The notes under the pieces are model-generated. The model had not been told where the DNA came from. It saw only the letters and a program-made list of their open reading frames with translations, and did not search any database. The translations under genes and the position numbers were made by a program. From positions 186,001 to 250,000 of the forward strand of contig NZ_MLJO01000003.1 of NCBI RefSeq assembly GCF_001956915.1: 64,000 nt of DNA. The letters run 5' to 3'. The DNA comes from Intrasporangium flavum. GTDB lineage: Bacteria; Actinomycetota; Actinomycetes; Actinomycetales; Dermatophilaceae. Positions 39,323-50,677 of the stretch are shown here, in pieces. Every line of letters starts with the position of its first letter. Positions within the stretch are counted from its first letter, which is position 1.

Positions 39323-39491
39323 GGCCCGTGGGCCGTCGCCACCGCTCGAAACGCGGTCTGTGTCGTCCCGGTGTGACCCGTGACGGAAGTCGATGCGTTA
39401 CACCCGGTCCCGGTTCGCGCTGGGCGCGGCCCCGGTCCCTCGTGCCGTCGGCGTTCTCGTCGGCAGCCGGTTCGTCGTCATGGCCGGGTGG

Positions 39492-40265
39492 TCATGTCAG
39501 CGGGTCGGTCACCCTCGCGGTTGCGGTGTCGAGCGGTCCCTGCGCCAGACGCGTCACCAGTGGCGGACGCGGAGGCTGCAGGTCGGCGATCTCACGCAGC
39601 GCGGTCAGAATGTCGTCGGGGCGTACGGCAGGTGTGGTGTGTCGTACGACCATGCGCAGTATCGCACAGTCGGCCGCGATCGCGAGCGAGGCGGGCACGT
39701 CGGTGGCCGTGTCGGACGCGCGGCCGACGCGGGCGGAGAGGATCGCCCCGCGCACGTCGAAGGTCCGCGGGCCGGACTTCGTCACGCGGGTCACCTCGGC
39801 GACCTCCCGTTCGAGCAGTGCGTCGACGGCGGCGGCGAGCACCCCGACGGGCAGCCCGGTGTACACGAGGAGCCAGTCGCTGGCCTCGAGCCGGTCGGCG
39901 AGCGCGCCGGGGGCCGCCTCGACGACCTCGACGATGTCGATGCCGTCGGGCAGTGCCTCGTCGAGGGCGACCCGCACCGACTCCGGGTCGACGCGCGAGG
40001 TGACGGCGATCTCGACGTACTCGGCCTCGGAGGCCGTGCCGGTCGCCGCCGCGTTGGCGTAGCTGATCTTCGGGTGCGGGTGGAAGCCGGCCGAGAAGGC
40101 CATCGGCACGTCGGCCCGGCGCAGCGCCCGCTCGAGGGCACGCTGGAAGTCGCGGCTCGAGGTGAAGCGGAGGCGCCCGCGCTTGGTGTAGCGGATGCGG
40201 AGCTTCTGGACGGCGGGGGCCGGGGGCGGACCCTCGGGGACGCGCTGACGAGCCTGACGAGCCAT
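39492..40265 (-). CDS. DUF2344 / TIGR03936 radical-SAM-associated protein
   Basis: A 257-residue protein: QKLRIRYTKRGRLRFTSSRDFQRALERALRRADVPMAFSAGFHPHPKISYANA is the hallmark of TIGR03936. Its usual partner, a TIGR03960 radical SAM protein, is often encoded next to or fused with it, but none is present in this window. It may act in tRNA or rRNA-related modification; unproven. TACCCT lies 7 nt before ATG 40265 (leaderless type). It precedes rne on the same strand with a 208-bp gap. Confidence 0.88.
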   Translation of the reverse strand: MARQARQRVPEGPPPAPAVQKLRIRYTKRGRLRFTSSRDFQRALERALRRADVPMAFSAGFHPHPKISYANAAATGTASEAEYVEIAVTSRVDPESVRVALDEALPDGIDIVEVVEAAPGALADRLEASDWLLVYTGLPVGVLAAAVDALLEREVAEVTRVTKSGPRTFDVRGAILSARVGRASDTATDVPASLAIAADCAILRMVVRHTTPAVRPDDILTALREIADLQPPRPPLVTRLAQGPLDTATARVTDPLT

Positions 40266-40316
40266 GCGCGGAAGGGTACCGGCGCGGTGGGCCCGGCCCC
40301 GAACCCGCGTCACCGG

Positions 40317-40649
40317 GTGTCGCCGTGGTGGTGGCTTCTCCCGCCGGTCGGCTACGTCCTGCAGCGGCGCCGCAGCCGCGGCTACCAGGCCGCGGCCTTC
40401 GCGACGCTGAGCCACCAGCAGAAGACCCAGCTCGTCCACTTCAAGGCGACGGCGACGGCTGCTTGTGCACTGGGGCCGGGAGATGCTCGGCGAGCCCCCG
40501 CCGGGCCACCGACGCTGACGCGTCAGTCCTCGGAGCCGAAGCCGCGGCGCTCGTCGGCGCGGCGACGACGCTCCTGCGCCTCCTGCGCGTCGAGGCGGTC
40601 GGCCTCCTCGAGCGTCGGCGCGGTGCCGCCGAGGCTCGCCGGCAGGTAG
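40317..40649 (+). CDS. Short Trp/Arg-rich ORF, possibly degraded
   Basis: A GTG-started 110-codon frame beginning VSPWWWLLPPVGYVLQRRRSRGYQ and AFATLSHQQKTQLVHFKATATA. The first ~45 residues look like a real small actinobacterial protein of membrane type (Trp-rich start, then Arg cluster). After that the sequence becomes featureless and its end overlaps the antisense 3' end of the acyltransferase gene by 127 bp. A frameshift may have removed the original C-terminus. Treat as uncertain; it could also be non-coding. Confidence 0.35.
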   Translation: MSPWWWLLPPVGYVLQRRRSRGYQAAAFATLSHQQKTQLVHFKATATAACALGPGDARRAPAGPPTLTRQSSEPKPRRSSARRRRSCASCASRRSASSSVGAVPPRLAGR

Positions 40650-41299
40650 CGCAGGTCGGGGCCCCGCAGCGGCTCGTACGCGGCGCGCGCGACGTCGAGC
40701 AGCTCCTGCATGACGCGCTTGTAGCGGACCGTCACCGCGTCGGGGTCGGCGTCGGGCGCCACCGGGATGGGCTCGCCGACGTTGATGAGGATCGGGACGT
40801 TGGTGCGGCCGAGGCGCCGCGGCAGGCCCTTGGACCAGACCCGCTGCGAGCCCCAGATGACCGTCGGCAGGATCGGCACGCCGGCCTCGGCGGCCATCCG
40901 CGCCGCGCCGTTCTTGAAGGCTTTGAGCTCGAAGGAGCGCGAGATCGTCGCCTCCGGGAAGACGCCGACGATCTCGCCGGCCCGGAGGGCCTCGACGGCG
41001 GCCTCGTACGAGGCGGCGCCGGCGGTGCGGTCGACGGGGATGTGGTGCATGCCGCGCATGAGCGGGCCGCTGACCGGGTGACTGAAGACGCCGTCCTTGG
41101 CCATGAACCGCACGAGGCGGTCCGAGCGGCGGGCCGCCAGCCCCGCGTACGCGAAGTCGAAGTAGCCGGTGTGGTTGACCGTCATGACGGCACCACCCTG
41201 ACGCGGCACGTTCTCGTCACCGAGGATCGTGAAGTGCAGGCCCTGCAGGGCGAAGACGCCACGGGCGAACCCGATGACCGACGAGTAGACCGGCTCCAT
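40523..41299 (-). CDS. 1-acyl-sn-glycerol-3-phosphate acyltransferase family protein
   Basis: A 258-residue acyltransferase: NHTGYFD (HX4D catalytic motif, residues ~42-47), VFPEATIS (the FPEG-type motif) and ILPTVIWGSQRVW. It most likely transfers an acyl chain to lysophosphatidate (PlsC-like); the exact acceptor is not certain because these enzymes vary in actinobacteria. The C-terminal 40 residues are charged (Arg/Glu/Asp). ATG 41299 is divergent from valS across a 160-bp gap. The TGA stop lies in the palindrome TGACGCGTCA. Confidence 0.88.
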   Translation of the reverse strand: MEPVYSSVIGFARGVFALQGLHFTILGDENVPRQGGAVMTVNHTGYFDFAYAGLAARRSDRLVRFMAKDGVFSHPVSGPLMRGMHHIPVDRTAGAASYEAAVEALRAGEIVGVFPEATISRSFELKAFKNGAARMAAEAGVPILPTVIWGSQRVWSKGLPRRLGRTNVPILINVGEPIPVAPDADPDAVTVRYKRVMQELLDVARAAYEPLRGPDLRYLPASLGGTAPTLEEADRLDAQEAQERRRRADERRGFGSED

Positions 41300-41459
41300 G
41301 GGGACACTCTGCCCTGCCGCTCCAGGCTTCGGCACACCCATCCGCCCGAACGTCCGGAAGGACCTGCGTGAGCATCGCCACACCGGCCCTCGCCACCGGC
41401 GTCGACCGCCGGTGAAAGCCGGTCGAGGGCATCCGTCGCCGCATGGAAGGATTGGGCGC

Positions 41460-44117
41460 ATGACTGACGCACCTGCCACCACGACCTCTCGGATCCCCGA
41501 GCGCCCGACGCTCGACGGCCTCGAGGAGAAGTGGATGCAGGTATGGAAGGACGAGCAGACCTACGCCTTCGACCGGTCCCGGGCTCTCGAGCTGCCGCGC
41601 GAGCAGGTCTTCGCCATCGACACTCCCCCGCCCACAGCGTCGGGCAGCCTCCACGTCGGGCACGTGTTCTCCTACACGCACACCGACTGCATGGCGCGCT
41701 ACAAGCGGATGCAGGGCCTCGAGGTGTTCTACCCGATCGGCTGGGACGACAACGGCCTGCCCACGGAGCGCCGCGTGCAGAACTACTACGGCGTGCGCGG
41801 CGACGCGACCCTTCCCTACGTCGAGGGCTACGAGCCGCCCTTCTCCGAGGGCGTCGACGCGAAGGGCAAGGCGATCAAGCCGGCCGACCAGCAGCCGATC
41901 AGCCGCAAGAACTTCATCGAGCTGTGCGACGCGCTCACCGTCAAGGACGAGGTGACCTTCGAGTCGCTGTTCCGCCGGCTCGGGTTCTCCCTCGACTGGG
42001 ACATCTCCTACCGGACCATCGACGAGCGTTCGCGCGCCGTGGCCCAGCAGGCCTTCCTGCGCAACCTCGAGCGCGGCGAGGCCTACCAGAGCGAGGCACC
42101 CGGCCTCTGGGACGTCACGTTCCAGACCGCCGTGGCGCAGGCCGAGCTCGAGGCGCGCGACTACCCCGGCGCCTACCACCGGGTGGCCTTCCACCGTCCC
42201 GGCGGGGAGCCCGTCCACATCGAGACGACCCGCCCCGAACTCATCCCGTCGGTCGTGGCGCTCATCGCCCACCCCGACGACGAGCGCTACCAGCCGCTCT
42301 TCGGCACCACGGTGACCTCGCCGCTCTTCGGCGTCGAGGTGCCGGTGCTCGCCCACCACGCGGCCGAGATGGACAAGGGCGCCGGCATCGCCATGTGCTG
42401 CACCTTCGGCGACCTCACCGACGTCATGTGGTGGCGCGAGCTGCGCCTGCCGATCCGCTCGCTCATCACCCGCAACGGACGCCTCCAGGCCGACACGCCC
42501 GAGTGGCTCGCCGGCGGCCCCGGCGAGGCGCTCTACGCCGAGCAGCTCGCGACGAAGACGACCTTCAGCGCCCGCGAGGCGGTCGTCGCCGCGCTGCGCG
42601 AGTCCGGCGACCTCGACGGCGAGCCGACGAAGACCCAGCGCAAGGCGAACTTCTACGAGAAGGGCGACAAGCCCCTCGAGATCGTCACCTCGCGCCAGTG
42701 GTACATCCGCAACGGCGGTCGCGAGGCCGACCTGCGGGCGGCTCTCGTGGCCCGGGGCGACGAGGTCGACTTCCACCCAGCGTTCATGCGCTCGCGCTAC
42801 AAGAACTGGGTCGAGGGCCTCAACGGCGACTGGCTCATCAGCCGCCAGCGCTTCTTCGGCGTGCCGTTCCCGGTCTGGTACCCGGTGACCGCCGAGGGCG
42901 AGACCGACCACGACCACCCGATCGTCGCCCCCGAGTCGGCGCTGCCGGTCGACCCGCAGACCGACGTGCCCGAGGGCTACGACGAGAGCCAGCGCGGCGT
43001 GCCGGGCGGCTTCGTCGCCGACCCCGACATCATGGACACGTGGGCGACGTCGTCGCTCTCGCCGCAGATCGCGGCCGGCTGGCCGGTCCGCGGGGGCGAG
43101 GGCCCCGGCTCGGACCCCGAGCTGTTCGACGCGATCTTCCCGATGGACATGCGCCCGCAGGCGCACGACATCATCCGCACCTGGCTCTTCGCGACGGTGA
43201 CCCGCGCCCACTTCGAGCACGGCACGGTGCCGTGGCGCAACGCGGCCATCAGCGGCTGGATCCTCGACCCCGACCGCAAGAAGATGAGCAAGTCCAAGGG
43301 CAACGCCGAGACGCCCGAGGACGTCGTCATGGCCCACGGCGCCGACGCCGTGCGCTACTGGGCGGCCTCGGGTCGCCTCGGCACCGACGCGGCCTACGAC
43401 ACCGGCCAGATGAAGGTCGGCCGGCGCCTCGCCATCAAGGTGCTCAACGCGAGCAAGTTCGCGCTCGGCTTCGGCGACGTGTCCGGCGACCTGCGCTCCG
43501 CGGTGACCAATCCCCTTGACCTGTCGATGCTCTCGGCCCTCGGCGACGTCGTCGACAAGGCCACGCACGGGTTCGAGGCGTGGGACTACACCCGCTCGCT
43601 CGAGGTCACCGAGACGTTCTTCTGGACGTTCTGCGACGACTACCTCGAGCTCGTCAAGGACCGCGCCTACGGCGGCCAGGGCGGGGCCGAGGCCGACTCC
43701 GCCCGTGCCGCGCTGCGGCTCGCGCTCGACACCCTGCTGCGCCTGCTCGCCCCGTTCATCCCGTACGCCACCGAGGAGGTCTGGTCCTGGTTCGGCGAGG
43801 GCTCGCTGCACCGCCAGTCCTGGCCCAGCCGCGACGCGCTGCCGACCGGTGGCGACCCCGCGGTGCTCACGACCGTCGGCGAGGCGCTCGCGTCGGTCCG
43901 CAAGGTCAAGTCGGAGGCCAAGCTCGGCATGCGCGCCGAGATCCGCACGATGACCCTCGTGGGCCTTCCCGAGGAGCTCGAGCGGGTCCGTGCGGCCGAG
44001 GCCGACCTGCGGGCCAGCGGTCGCGTCACCGACCTCGCCTACGCCGAGGGCGACGGCATCGAGGTCCGCGACGCCGACCTCGTGCCCGTCGAGAAGGACC
44101 GCGCCGCGCGCGCCTGA
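41460..44117 (+). CDS. valS: Valyl-tRNA synthetase
   Basis: Charges tRNA-Val. The 885-residue protein has TPPPTASGSLHVGHVFSYTHTD with HVGH at 65-68 (HIGH), the editing region with ETTRPELIPS, DTWATSS and KMSKSKGNAETPEDV at 608-612 (KMSKS). An anticodon-binding domain follows from ~670 (WSWFGEGSLHRQSWP). AAGGA lies 9 nt before the ATG. No leucine- or valine-rich leader peptide is evident, unlike at leuS. Confidence 0.97.
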   Translation: MTDAPATTTSRIPERPTLDGLEEKWMQVWKDEQTYAFDRSRALELPREQVFAIDTPPPTASGSLHVGHVFSYTHTDCMARYKRMQGLEVFYPIGWDDNGLPTERRVQNYYGVRGDATLPYVEGYEPPFSEGVDAKGKAIKPADQQPISRKNFIELCDALTVKDEVTFESLFRRLGFSLDWDISYRTIDERSRAVAQQAFLRNLERGEAYQSEAPGLWDVTFQTAVAQAELEARDYPGAYHRVAFHRPGGEPVHIETTRPELIPSVVALIAHPDDERYQPLFGTTVTSPLFGVEVPVLAHHAAEMDKGAGIAMCCTFGDLTDVMWWRELRLPIRSLITRNGRLQADTPEWLAGGPGEALYAEQLATKTTFSAREAVVAALRESGDLDGEPTKTQRKANFYEKGDKPLEIVTSRQWYIRNGGREADLRAALVARGDEVDFHPAFMRSRYKNWVEGLNGDWLISRQRFFGVPFPVWYPVTAEGETDHDHPIVAPESALPVDPQTDVPEGYDESQRGVPGGFVADPDIMDTWATSSLSPQIAAGWPVRGGEGPGSDPELFDAIFPMDMRPQAHDIIRTWLFATVTRAHFEHGTVPWRNAAISGWILDPDRKKMSKSKGNAETPEDVVMAHGADAVRYWAASGRLGTDAAYDTGQMKVGRRLAIKVLNASKFALGFGDVSGDLRSAVTNPLDLSMLSALGDVVDKATHGFEAWDYTRSLEVTETFFWTFCDDYLELVKDRAYGGQGGAEADSARAALRLALDTLLRLLAPFIPYATEEVWSWFGEGSLHRQSWPSRDALPTGGDPAVLTTVGEALASVRKVKSEAKLGMRAEIRTMTLVGLPEELERVRAAEADLRASGRVTDLAYAEGDGIEVRDADLVPVEKDRAARA

Positions 44118-44261
44118 CGACTCCTCCCCGACGCGTGGGCGGCACCCGATGGGGGCCGCCCACCGTCGTGTCCGGCCCCGGTGCGCCGGCAACATGTCAG
44201 GACGACAACGATCGGGGTGGTGACCCCGACGCCCCGCCCCGCGCGGAATATCGTGACCGGC

Positions 44262-44984
44262 ATGTCGAGACGGGGGACGGTCGCCGCTGCCGTGGCCGGG
44301 GTCGTCGTCGCCGTGGCGCTCGTCGTGGCCGCCACGGGTCCGTCGGTGCCGGTCCTCTCGCGCCCGGTGAGCACCGTGACCTTCACGGAGGTGCCGACGA
44401 CGACCGTGCAGCCGACGTCGTCGCCGGTCTCGCCCGTCACCTCGTTCCGCGACGTCGCGCCGAGCCCGCCGTCACCGCTGTGGGGCCTGCTCGTCCAGGT
44501 GGTCATCGCGCTCGTGGCGATCGGTGTGCTCGCCGTGCTGGCCCAGATCGTCATCGCCCTGCTGCGGCGCCCCCGGCTCGTCCGGCACGACGAGCCGGTG
44601 TTCGAGGCGCCCGACGTCCCCGAGGAGCTGCTCGCCGGGGCCCGCGCCGGCATCGACCTGCTGCTGACCGGCGAGCCCCGCAACGCCATCGTCGCGGCCT
44701 GGCTCGCCCTCGAGACCTCCGCGGCGGCCACGGGCCTGCCCCGCGACCCCGCCGAGACGTCCACCGAGTACACGGCGCGCGTCATCGGCACGTGGGCGAT
44801 CGACCGGGACCGGCTTGCCGACCTCGCGGCGCTCTACCGCGAGGCCCGGTTCTCGGTCCACGACCTCGGCGAGATCCACCGCGACCGCGCCGTCGCCGAC
44901 CTGCGCGTGCTGAGCGCCGACCTCGAGCGCGTCGCCGCGGCCGTGCCCGGCCCGGCACCCGAGAGGGCCGACGATGCCCGCTGA
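44262..44984 (+). CDS. DUF4129-containing membrane protein
   Basis: A 240-residue protein with two membrane helices (~8-27 and ~82-103), a Thr/Pro-rich extracytoplasmic loop between them, and a C-terminal DUF4129-type helical domain (AGARAGIDLLLTGEPRNAIVAAWLALETSAAATGLPRDPAETSTEYTARVI, then YREARFSVHDLG). First gene of an operon with a membrane protein, MoxR and DUF58. Such sets are thought to work with transglutaminase-type or von Willebrand factor-type proteins. TATCGT lies 7 nt before the ATG (leaderless type). Confidence 0.85.
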   Translation: MSRRGTVAAAVAGVVVAVALVVAATGPSVPVLSRPVSTVTFTEVPTTTVQPTSSPVSPVTSFRDVAPSPPSPLWGLLVQVVIALVAIGVLAVLAQIVIALLRRPRLVRHDEPVFEAPDVPEELLAGARAGIDLLLTGEPRNAIVAAWLALETSAAATGLPRDPAETSTEYTARVIGTWAIDRDRLADLAALYREARFSVHDLGEIHRDRAVADLRVLSADLERVAAAVPGPAPERADDAR

Positions 44985-45555
44985 GCCGACGCGTCGCGGA
45001 CGCCACGCCCCACCGCCTAGCGGGCCCGCCCGCCAGGTCGCCGGGCTCCGCGAGGTGCTCGCGCCGTGGCGCCGACGCATCACGGCGGTGCTGCTGACCT
45101 GGCTCGGCTTCGTCACTGCCACGGCCCTGCTCGGCCTGACGCCCGACGCGCCACGCCTGCTCGCCGTCCTCGTCGCCGGCTTCGTCATCGCCTGGCACGT
45201 CGTCGACCACGTCGGCGCGCTCGGGCGCACCGTGTGGCCCCTCGTCGACGGCGAGCTCGGCTCCGGCGGTCGCGGCAACGACTTCCGGGTGGCCAACCTC
45301 GCCGCGCGCCTCGAGGCGGCCAACGTGCACGGCGAGGGGCGTGAGGCCCTCGTCCACGACCTGCACGTGCAGCTGCAGGACCTCATCCGCGAGCGGCTCT
45401 TCGTGCGGCACGGGCTCGTCGTCGAGGAGGAGCCGCGCTGGTCCGAGGGCGTCACGCCCGCCGAGCTGTGGCAGCTCCTCGTCGAGCTGCCCCCGTCCGA
45501 CCTCTACCGTCCGGCCCGGCTGGACCCGATCCTCCGACGAATCGAGCAGTGGTGA
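44974..45555 (+). CDS. Membrane protein of the MoxR operon
   Basis: A 193-residue protein overlapping the DUF4129 gene by 11 bp. Basic N-terminus, two membrane helices (~33-53, ITAVLLTWLGFVTATALLGL; ~58-78, LLAVLVAGFVIAWHVVD), then a soluble Leu/Glu-rich domain (FRVANLAARLEAANVHGEGREALVHDLHVQLQDLIRERLFVRHG). No recognised family. Its place between DUF4129 and MoxR makes it part of the same membrane-associated system. Confidence 0.8.
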   Translation: MPAEPTRRGRHAPPPSGPARQVAGLREVLAPWRRRITAVLLTWLGFVTATALLGLTPDAPRLLAVLVAGFVIAWHVVDHVGALGRTVWPLVDGELGSGGRGNDFRVANLAARLEAANVHGEGREALVHDLHVQLQDLIRERLFVRHGLVVEEEPRWSEGVTPAELWQLLVELPPSDLYRPARLDPILRRIEQW

Positions 45556-45558
45556 CCC

Positions 45559-46583
<1,025 letters not shown>

Positions 46584-46587
<4 letters not shown>

Positions 46588-47918
46588 CCGGGGGCGTGCC
46601 CTCGGGCGGCGCCGGGACCGGGGTCGGGACCGGCGGGCGGTCGCTCGGGTCGTGGGCGCCGACGGCGGCGCACCAGCGCGCCATCGTCCTCGCGTCCGCG
46701 TTCGCCGTCGTGGGTGTCCTGAGCCGGCACGCCGACCTGCTCGTCCTCGCGACACCGCTCGCCGTCGCCGCGCTGTGGGGCCACGTGACCCGCCCCCGCG
46801 CCGATGTCCGCGCGTCGGCCCACGTGCAGCTGGCGACGCTGCGCGAGGGCGAGGCGACCAACGTCCTCGTCACCACCGAGCCGGCCCTGCACGAGGCCCA
46901 CGGCGTGGCGATGCTGGCCAGCGTGCCGTGGGTCGAGCGCAAGCCGTCCTCGGGCATCGTGCCGCTCGACGACGGGCGGGCCGTCGTCGCGATCCGCTCG
47001 ACCCGGTGGGGACGCCGGCGCGTCGGCACCGTCAGCGTCGTGCTGTCGAGCCCGTGGGGCGCCTTCCGCGTCGGCCCGACCGACCTGCCCGACCTCGAGG
47101 TGGGCACGCTGCCGCTCCCCGCGCTCTTCGACGCGAACGCCCCGACCCCGCACCCGCGTGGCGTCGTCGGGCTCAACCGCTCGAACCGGCCCGGGTCGGG
47201 CACCGAGTTCAACACGATCCGTCGCTTCCAGCCGGGCGACCGGCTGCGCCGGATCCACTGGCCGGTCTCGATGCGCACCGGCACCCTGCACGTCACCTCG
47301 ACCTTCACCGACGAGGACGCGCACGTGTTCCTCCTCGTCGACGCCTTCAGCGACCTCGGGCGACGCGAGGGCGTCGACGGGCGCCCCACGAGCCTCGACG
47401 TCACGGTCCGCGCGGCCGGCGCCATGAGCGAGCACTTCCTGTCCGGCAACGACCGGCTGACGCTGCGCACCGTCGGCGCGGCCAAGGTCCCGACGCTCGG
47501 GGTCGGCTCCGGCATCAACCACCTGCGCCGCGTCCTCGAGACGCTCGCCTCGATCTCGCCGGCCACCGAGCGCCGCGACACCGGCGAGTCGGCGATCCGC
47601 GGCGTCGACGCCAACGCGCTGTGCCTCGTGCTGTCCCCGCTCGTCGACCCGACGATGGTGATGCTCGCGCACACGCTCGCCTCGCGGGGCATGACGGTCG
47701 TCGTCGTCGACACCTTCCCGGAGCACCTGACCGACCCGTCGACGAACCCGTACGAGTCGCTGGCCTGGCGGATCCGTCTGCTGCAGAGGGAGGCCCAGGT
47801 GCAGGGCCTGCAGATGCGCGGTGTCCCGGTCGTGGCCTGGCGCGGTCCGGGATCGCTCGACCAGGTGCTGCGCGACATCGCCCGGCGCGCCCGCGCCCCG
47901 CGCATGGCGAGGCGGTGA
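46584..47918 (+). CDS. DUF58 protein
   Basis: A 444-residue protein. N-terminal Gly-rich segment, one or two membrane helices (~36-72), then the DUF58 core SGTEFNTIRRFQPGDRLRRIHWPVSMRTGTLHV (~208-240), a vWA-like fold starting HVFLLVDAFSDLG (its metal site DxSxS is not intact). Paired with MoxR; probably its partner. The ATGA overlap with moxR and GTGA overlap with the next gene show a tightly coupled operon. Confidence 0.9.
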
Positions 47919-48514
47919 CCGGCATGACCCATGCGACCGGCACCCCCGCCCAGCCCTCGACCCGTCTACCCCACCACGCGCGGTGGACGCTCCGGCTCGG
48001 CGGTCCGGAGTGGTCGGCGAGCCAGCTGGGCCTCGCCGCCGCGCACGCCCTCGGCGCCCTCGCCTACCTCGTCTGCCTCGACCACGCGTCCGGCGGTTTC
48101 GACGGGTTGTTCTGGATCCTCGCCGCCGTGCCCCTGCTGACGCTGTCGTGGACCGGGTCGGCCCTGCCGCTCGCCTACTGGGGCCTCATGCTCTTCGGCT
48201 GGTTCACCCTGACGCCGGAGGGCTCGTTCTCGTGGTGGAGCCTGCCGGCGGCCGCCGGTGTGGCCGTCGGCCACGCGGCCGCGGCCCTCGGTGCGTCGGT
48301 CCCGCCCGCGACGCAGGTGGCACCGCGCGAGCTGCTGCGCTGGACCCGTTGGACCGGTGTCGCTGCCGCCGCAGCCCTGCCCGTTGGGGCGCTCGCCGGC
48401 GTGCTCGCGGGCCACGGTGACGTCGGGGGCCCGGCCGCCCTCGTCGTCGGCGTCCTCGGGCTGGCCGCCGCCGTCCTGCTCCTGCGCACCGAGCCACCGG
48501 CCGAGCGCGACTGA
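47915..48514 (+). CDS. Polytopic membrane protein ending the MoxR operon
   Basis: A 199-residue protein with about six membrane helices (LGLAAAHALGALAYLVCL; GLFWILAAVPLLTLSW; SLPAAAGVAVGHAAAALGA; ALVVGVLGLAAAVLLL) and no recognised domain. The GTG at 47915 overlaps the DUF58 stop by 4 nt; an ATG at 47924 is an alternative start. Function unknown. Confidence 0.8.
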   Translation: MTGMTHATGTPAQPSTRLPHHARWTLRLGGPEWSASQLGLAAAHALGALAYLVCLDHASGGFDGLFWILAAVPLLTLSWTGSALPLAYWGLMLFGWFTLTPEGSFSWWSLPAAAGVAVGHAAAALGASVPPATQVAPRELLRWTRWTGVAAAAALPVGALAGVLAGHGDVGGPAALVVGVLGLAAAVLLLRTEPPAERD

Positions 48515-48536
48515 GCCACGAGGACGCGAGGAGCGG

Positions 48537-49163
48537 TCAGGTGGCGTCGTGGACCGCGGCCCAGGGGACGTCCCAGCCGGCCAGGCGCAGCCGGCGCATC
48601 ACGAACGCCTCGCGCGAGAGGCCGACGACGCGTCCGACCGACGGCTCGTAGACGTCGAGCCCGTCGCCACCGGTGGGCGGCAGCGCGAGCACGACGTGGC
48701 GCGGCAGCGTCGGGCTGCCGATGTAGAGGACGCCCGGTCGACCCGGGCGCACCGCGGCCGCGAGGTCGTCGTAGGCGCGTCCGAGCCGTTCGGCCGAGCC
48801 GAGCCGGAACCACGCGACGTGCCACCGTGCCCCGGGGGCGCCGGCGCCGAAGCGCAGCTCGTTGCGGGCACCCCACGGCGAGGTGCCGAGCGCGCGGGGC
48901 CACGGCAGCTGCAGCCGCCCGCCCCCGCCGAACCAGCCACCGGTGCGCCGAGCGACGACCTGCTCGTAGGCGGCGAAGCGCCCGGTCTCGGTGCCGGCGT
49001 CCATCGGGGCGGCCGGGTCGTGCGGGACGCCCAGGCGGATCCACTGCGCGAAGGCCGGGTTGACGAGCATCCGCGCCACGGTGAGCGAGGCGGAACCGCA
49101 CGTCGTCGAGGTCTGCTGCACCGGTACGGGATCGCCGGAGTGCAGGCGGAACGGTGCGACCAC
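48537..49163 (-). CDS. Predicted papain-fold (C39-like) cysteine peptidase
   Basis: A 208-residue protein with [19 protein letters not shown] near residues 15-33: Gln before a Cys at ~22 followed by a helix, the start of a C39/papain-type site. A His in [11 protein letters not shown] (~155-165) and an acidic [10 protein letters not shown] after it would complete the triad. No signal peptide or membrane helix, so cytoplasmic, or exported another way. Assignment rests on motif order only. Convergent with the MoxR operon (22-bp gap). Confidence 0.55.
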   Translation of the reverse strand: MVAPFRLHSGDPVPVQQTSTTCGSASLTVARMLVNPAFAQWIRLGVPHDPAAPMDAGTETGRFAAYEQVVARRTGGWFGGGGRLQLPWPRALGTSPWGARNELRFGAGAPGARWHVAWFRLGSAERLGRAYDDLAAAVRPGRPGVLYIGSPTLPRHVVLALPPTGGDGLDVYEPSVGRVVGLSREAFVMRRLRLAGWDVPWAAVHDAT

Positions 49164-49215
49164 GGCTCAGCCTCCCGTCAGGACGGGTCGGACCCGGTGG
49201 AGGTCCGCACCGGCG

Positions 49216-50493
<1,278 letters not shown>

Positions 50494-50606
50494 CGATTCG
50501 CTCCTGGTCGCTCGACCCCGGGTGCCGGATGCGCCCGAGCGTCCCCGCTGCCCGCGGGGTCGCCTCTATTAGACGACGGAGGGGGGCGCGCCCGCTCGCG
50601 CAACGC

Positions 50607-50633
50607 CGTTTGTCCGCTGATGGCTGACAAACG
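50607..50633. promoter_or_regulatory. ClgR-like box upstream of clpX
   Basis: CGCTGATGGCT at 50615-50625 matches the ClgR core CGCYNANRGCG except for the final G, and is flanked by the 8-bp inverted repeat CGTTTGTC/GACAAACG. ClgR activates clp genes in Corynebacterium and Streptomyces. The match is approximate; position ~120 nt before the clpX start is right for an activator. Confidence 0.45.
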
Positions 50634-50677
50634 ACGCCGGTGTCAGTTGAACGGTGTTCCAGCCGAATCGACGCAGG

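Noticed and set aside
35444-39376. A 1310-codon open frame on the plus strand, antisense to rplU and rne
   Set aside because: It is a by-product of G+C-rich codon positions opposite a real gene. Its product is Arg/Gly/Leu low complexity without domains, and the minus-strand rne and rplU are certain.
40974-41460. T-box or leader peptide upstream of valS
   Set aside because: No specifier-type stem, T-box sequence, or Val-rich peptide with terminator was found in the 160-bp leader.
41217-44195. A 992-codon minus-strand frame opposite valS
   Set aside because: valS has HIGH and KMSKS motifs; the antisense frame has no recognisable domain.
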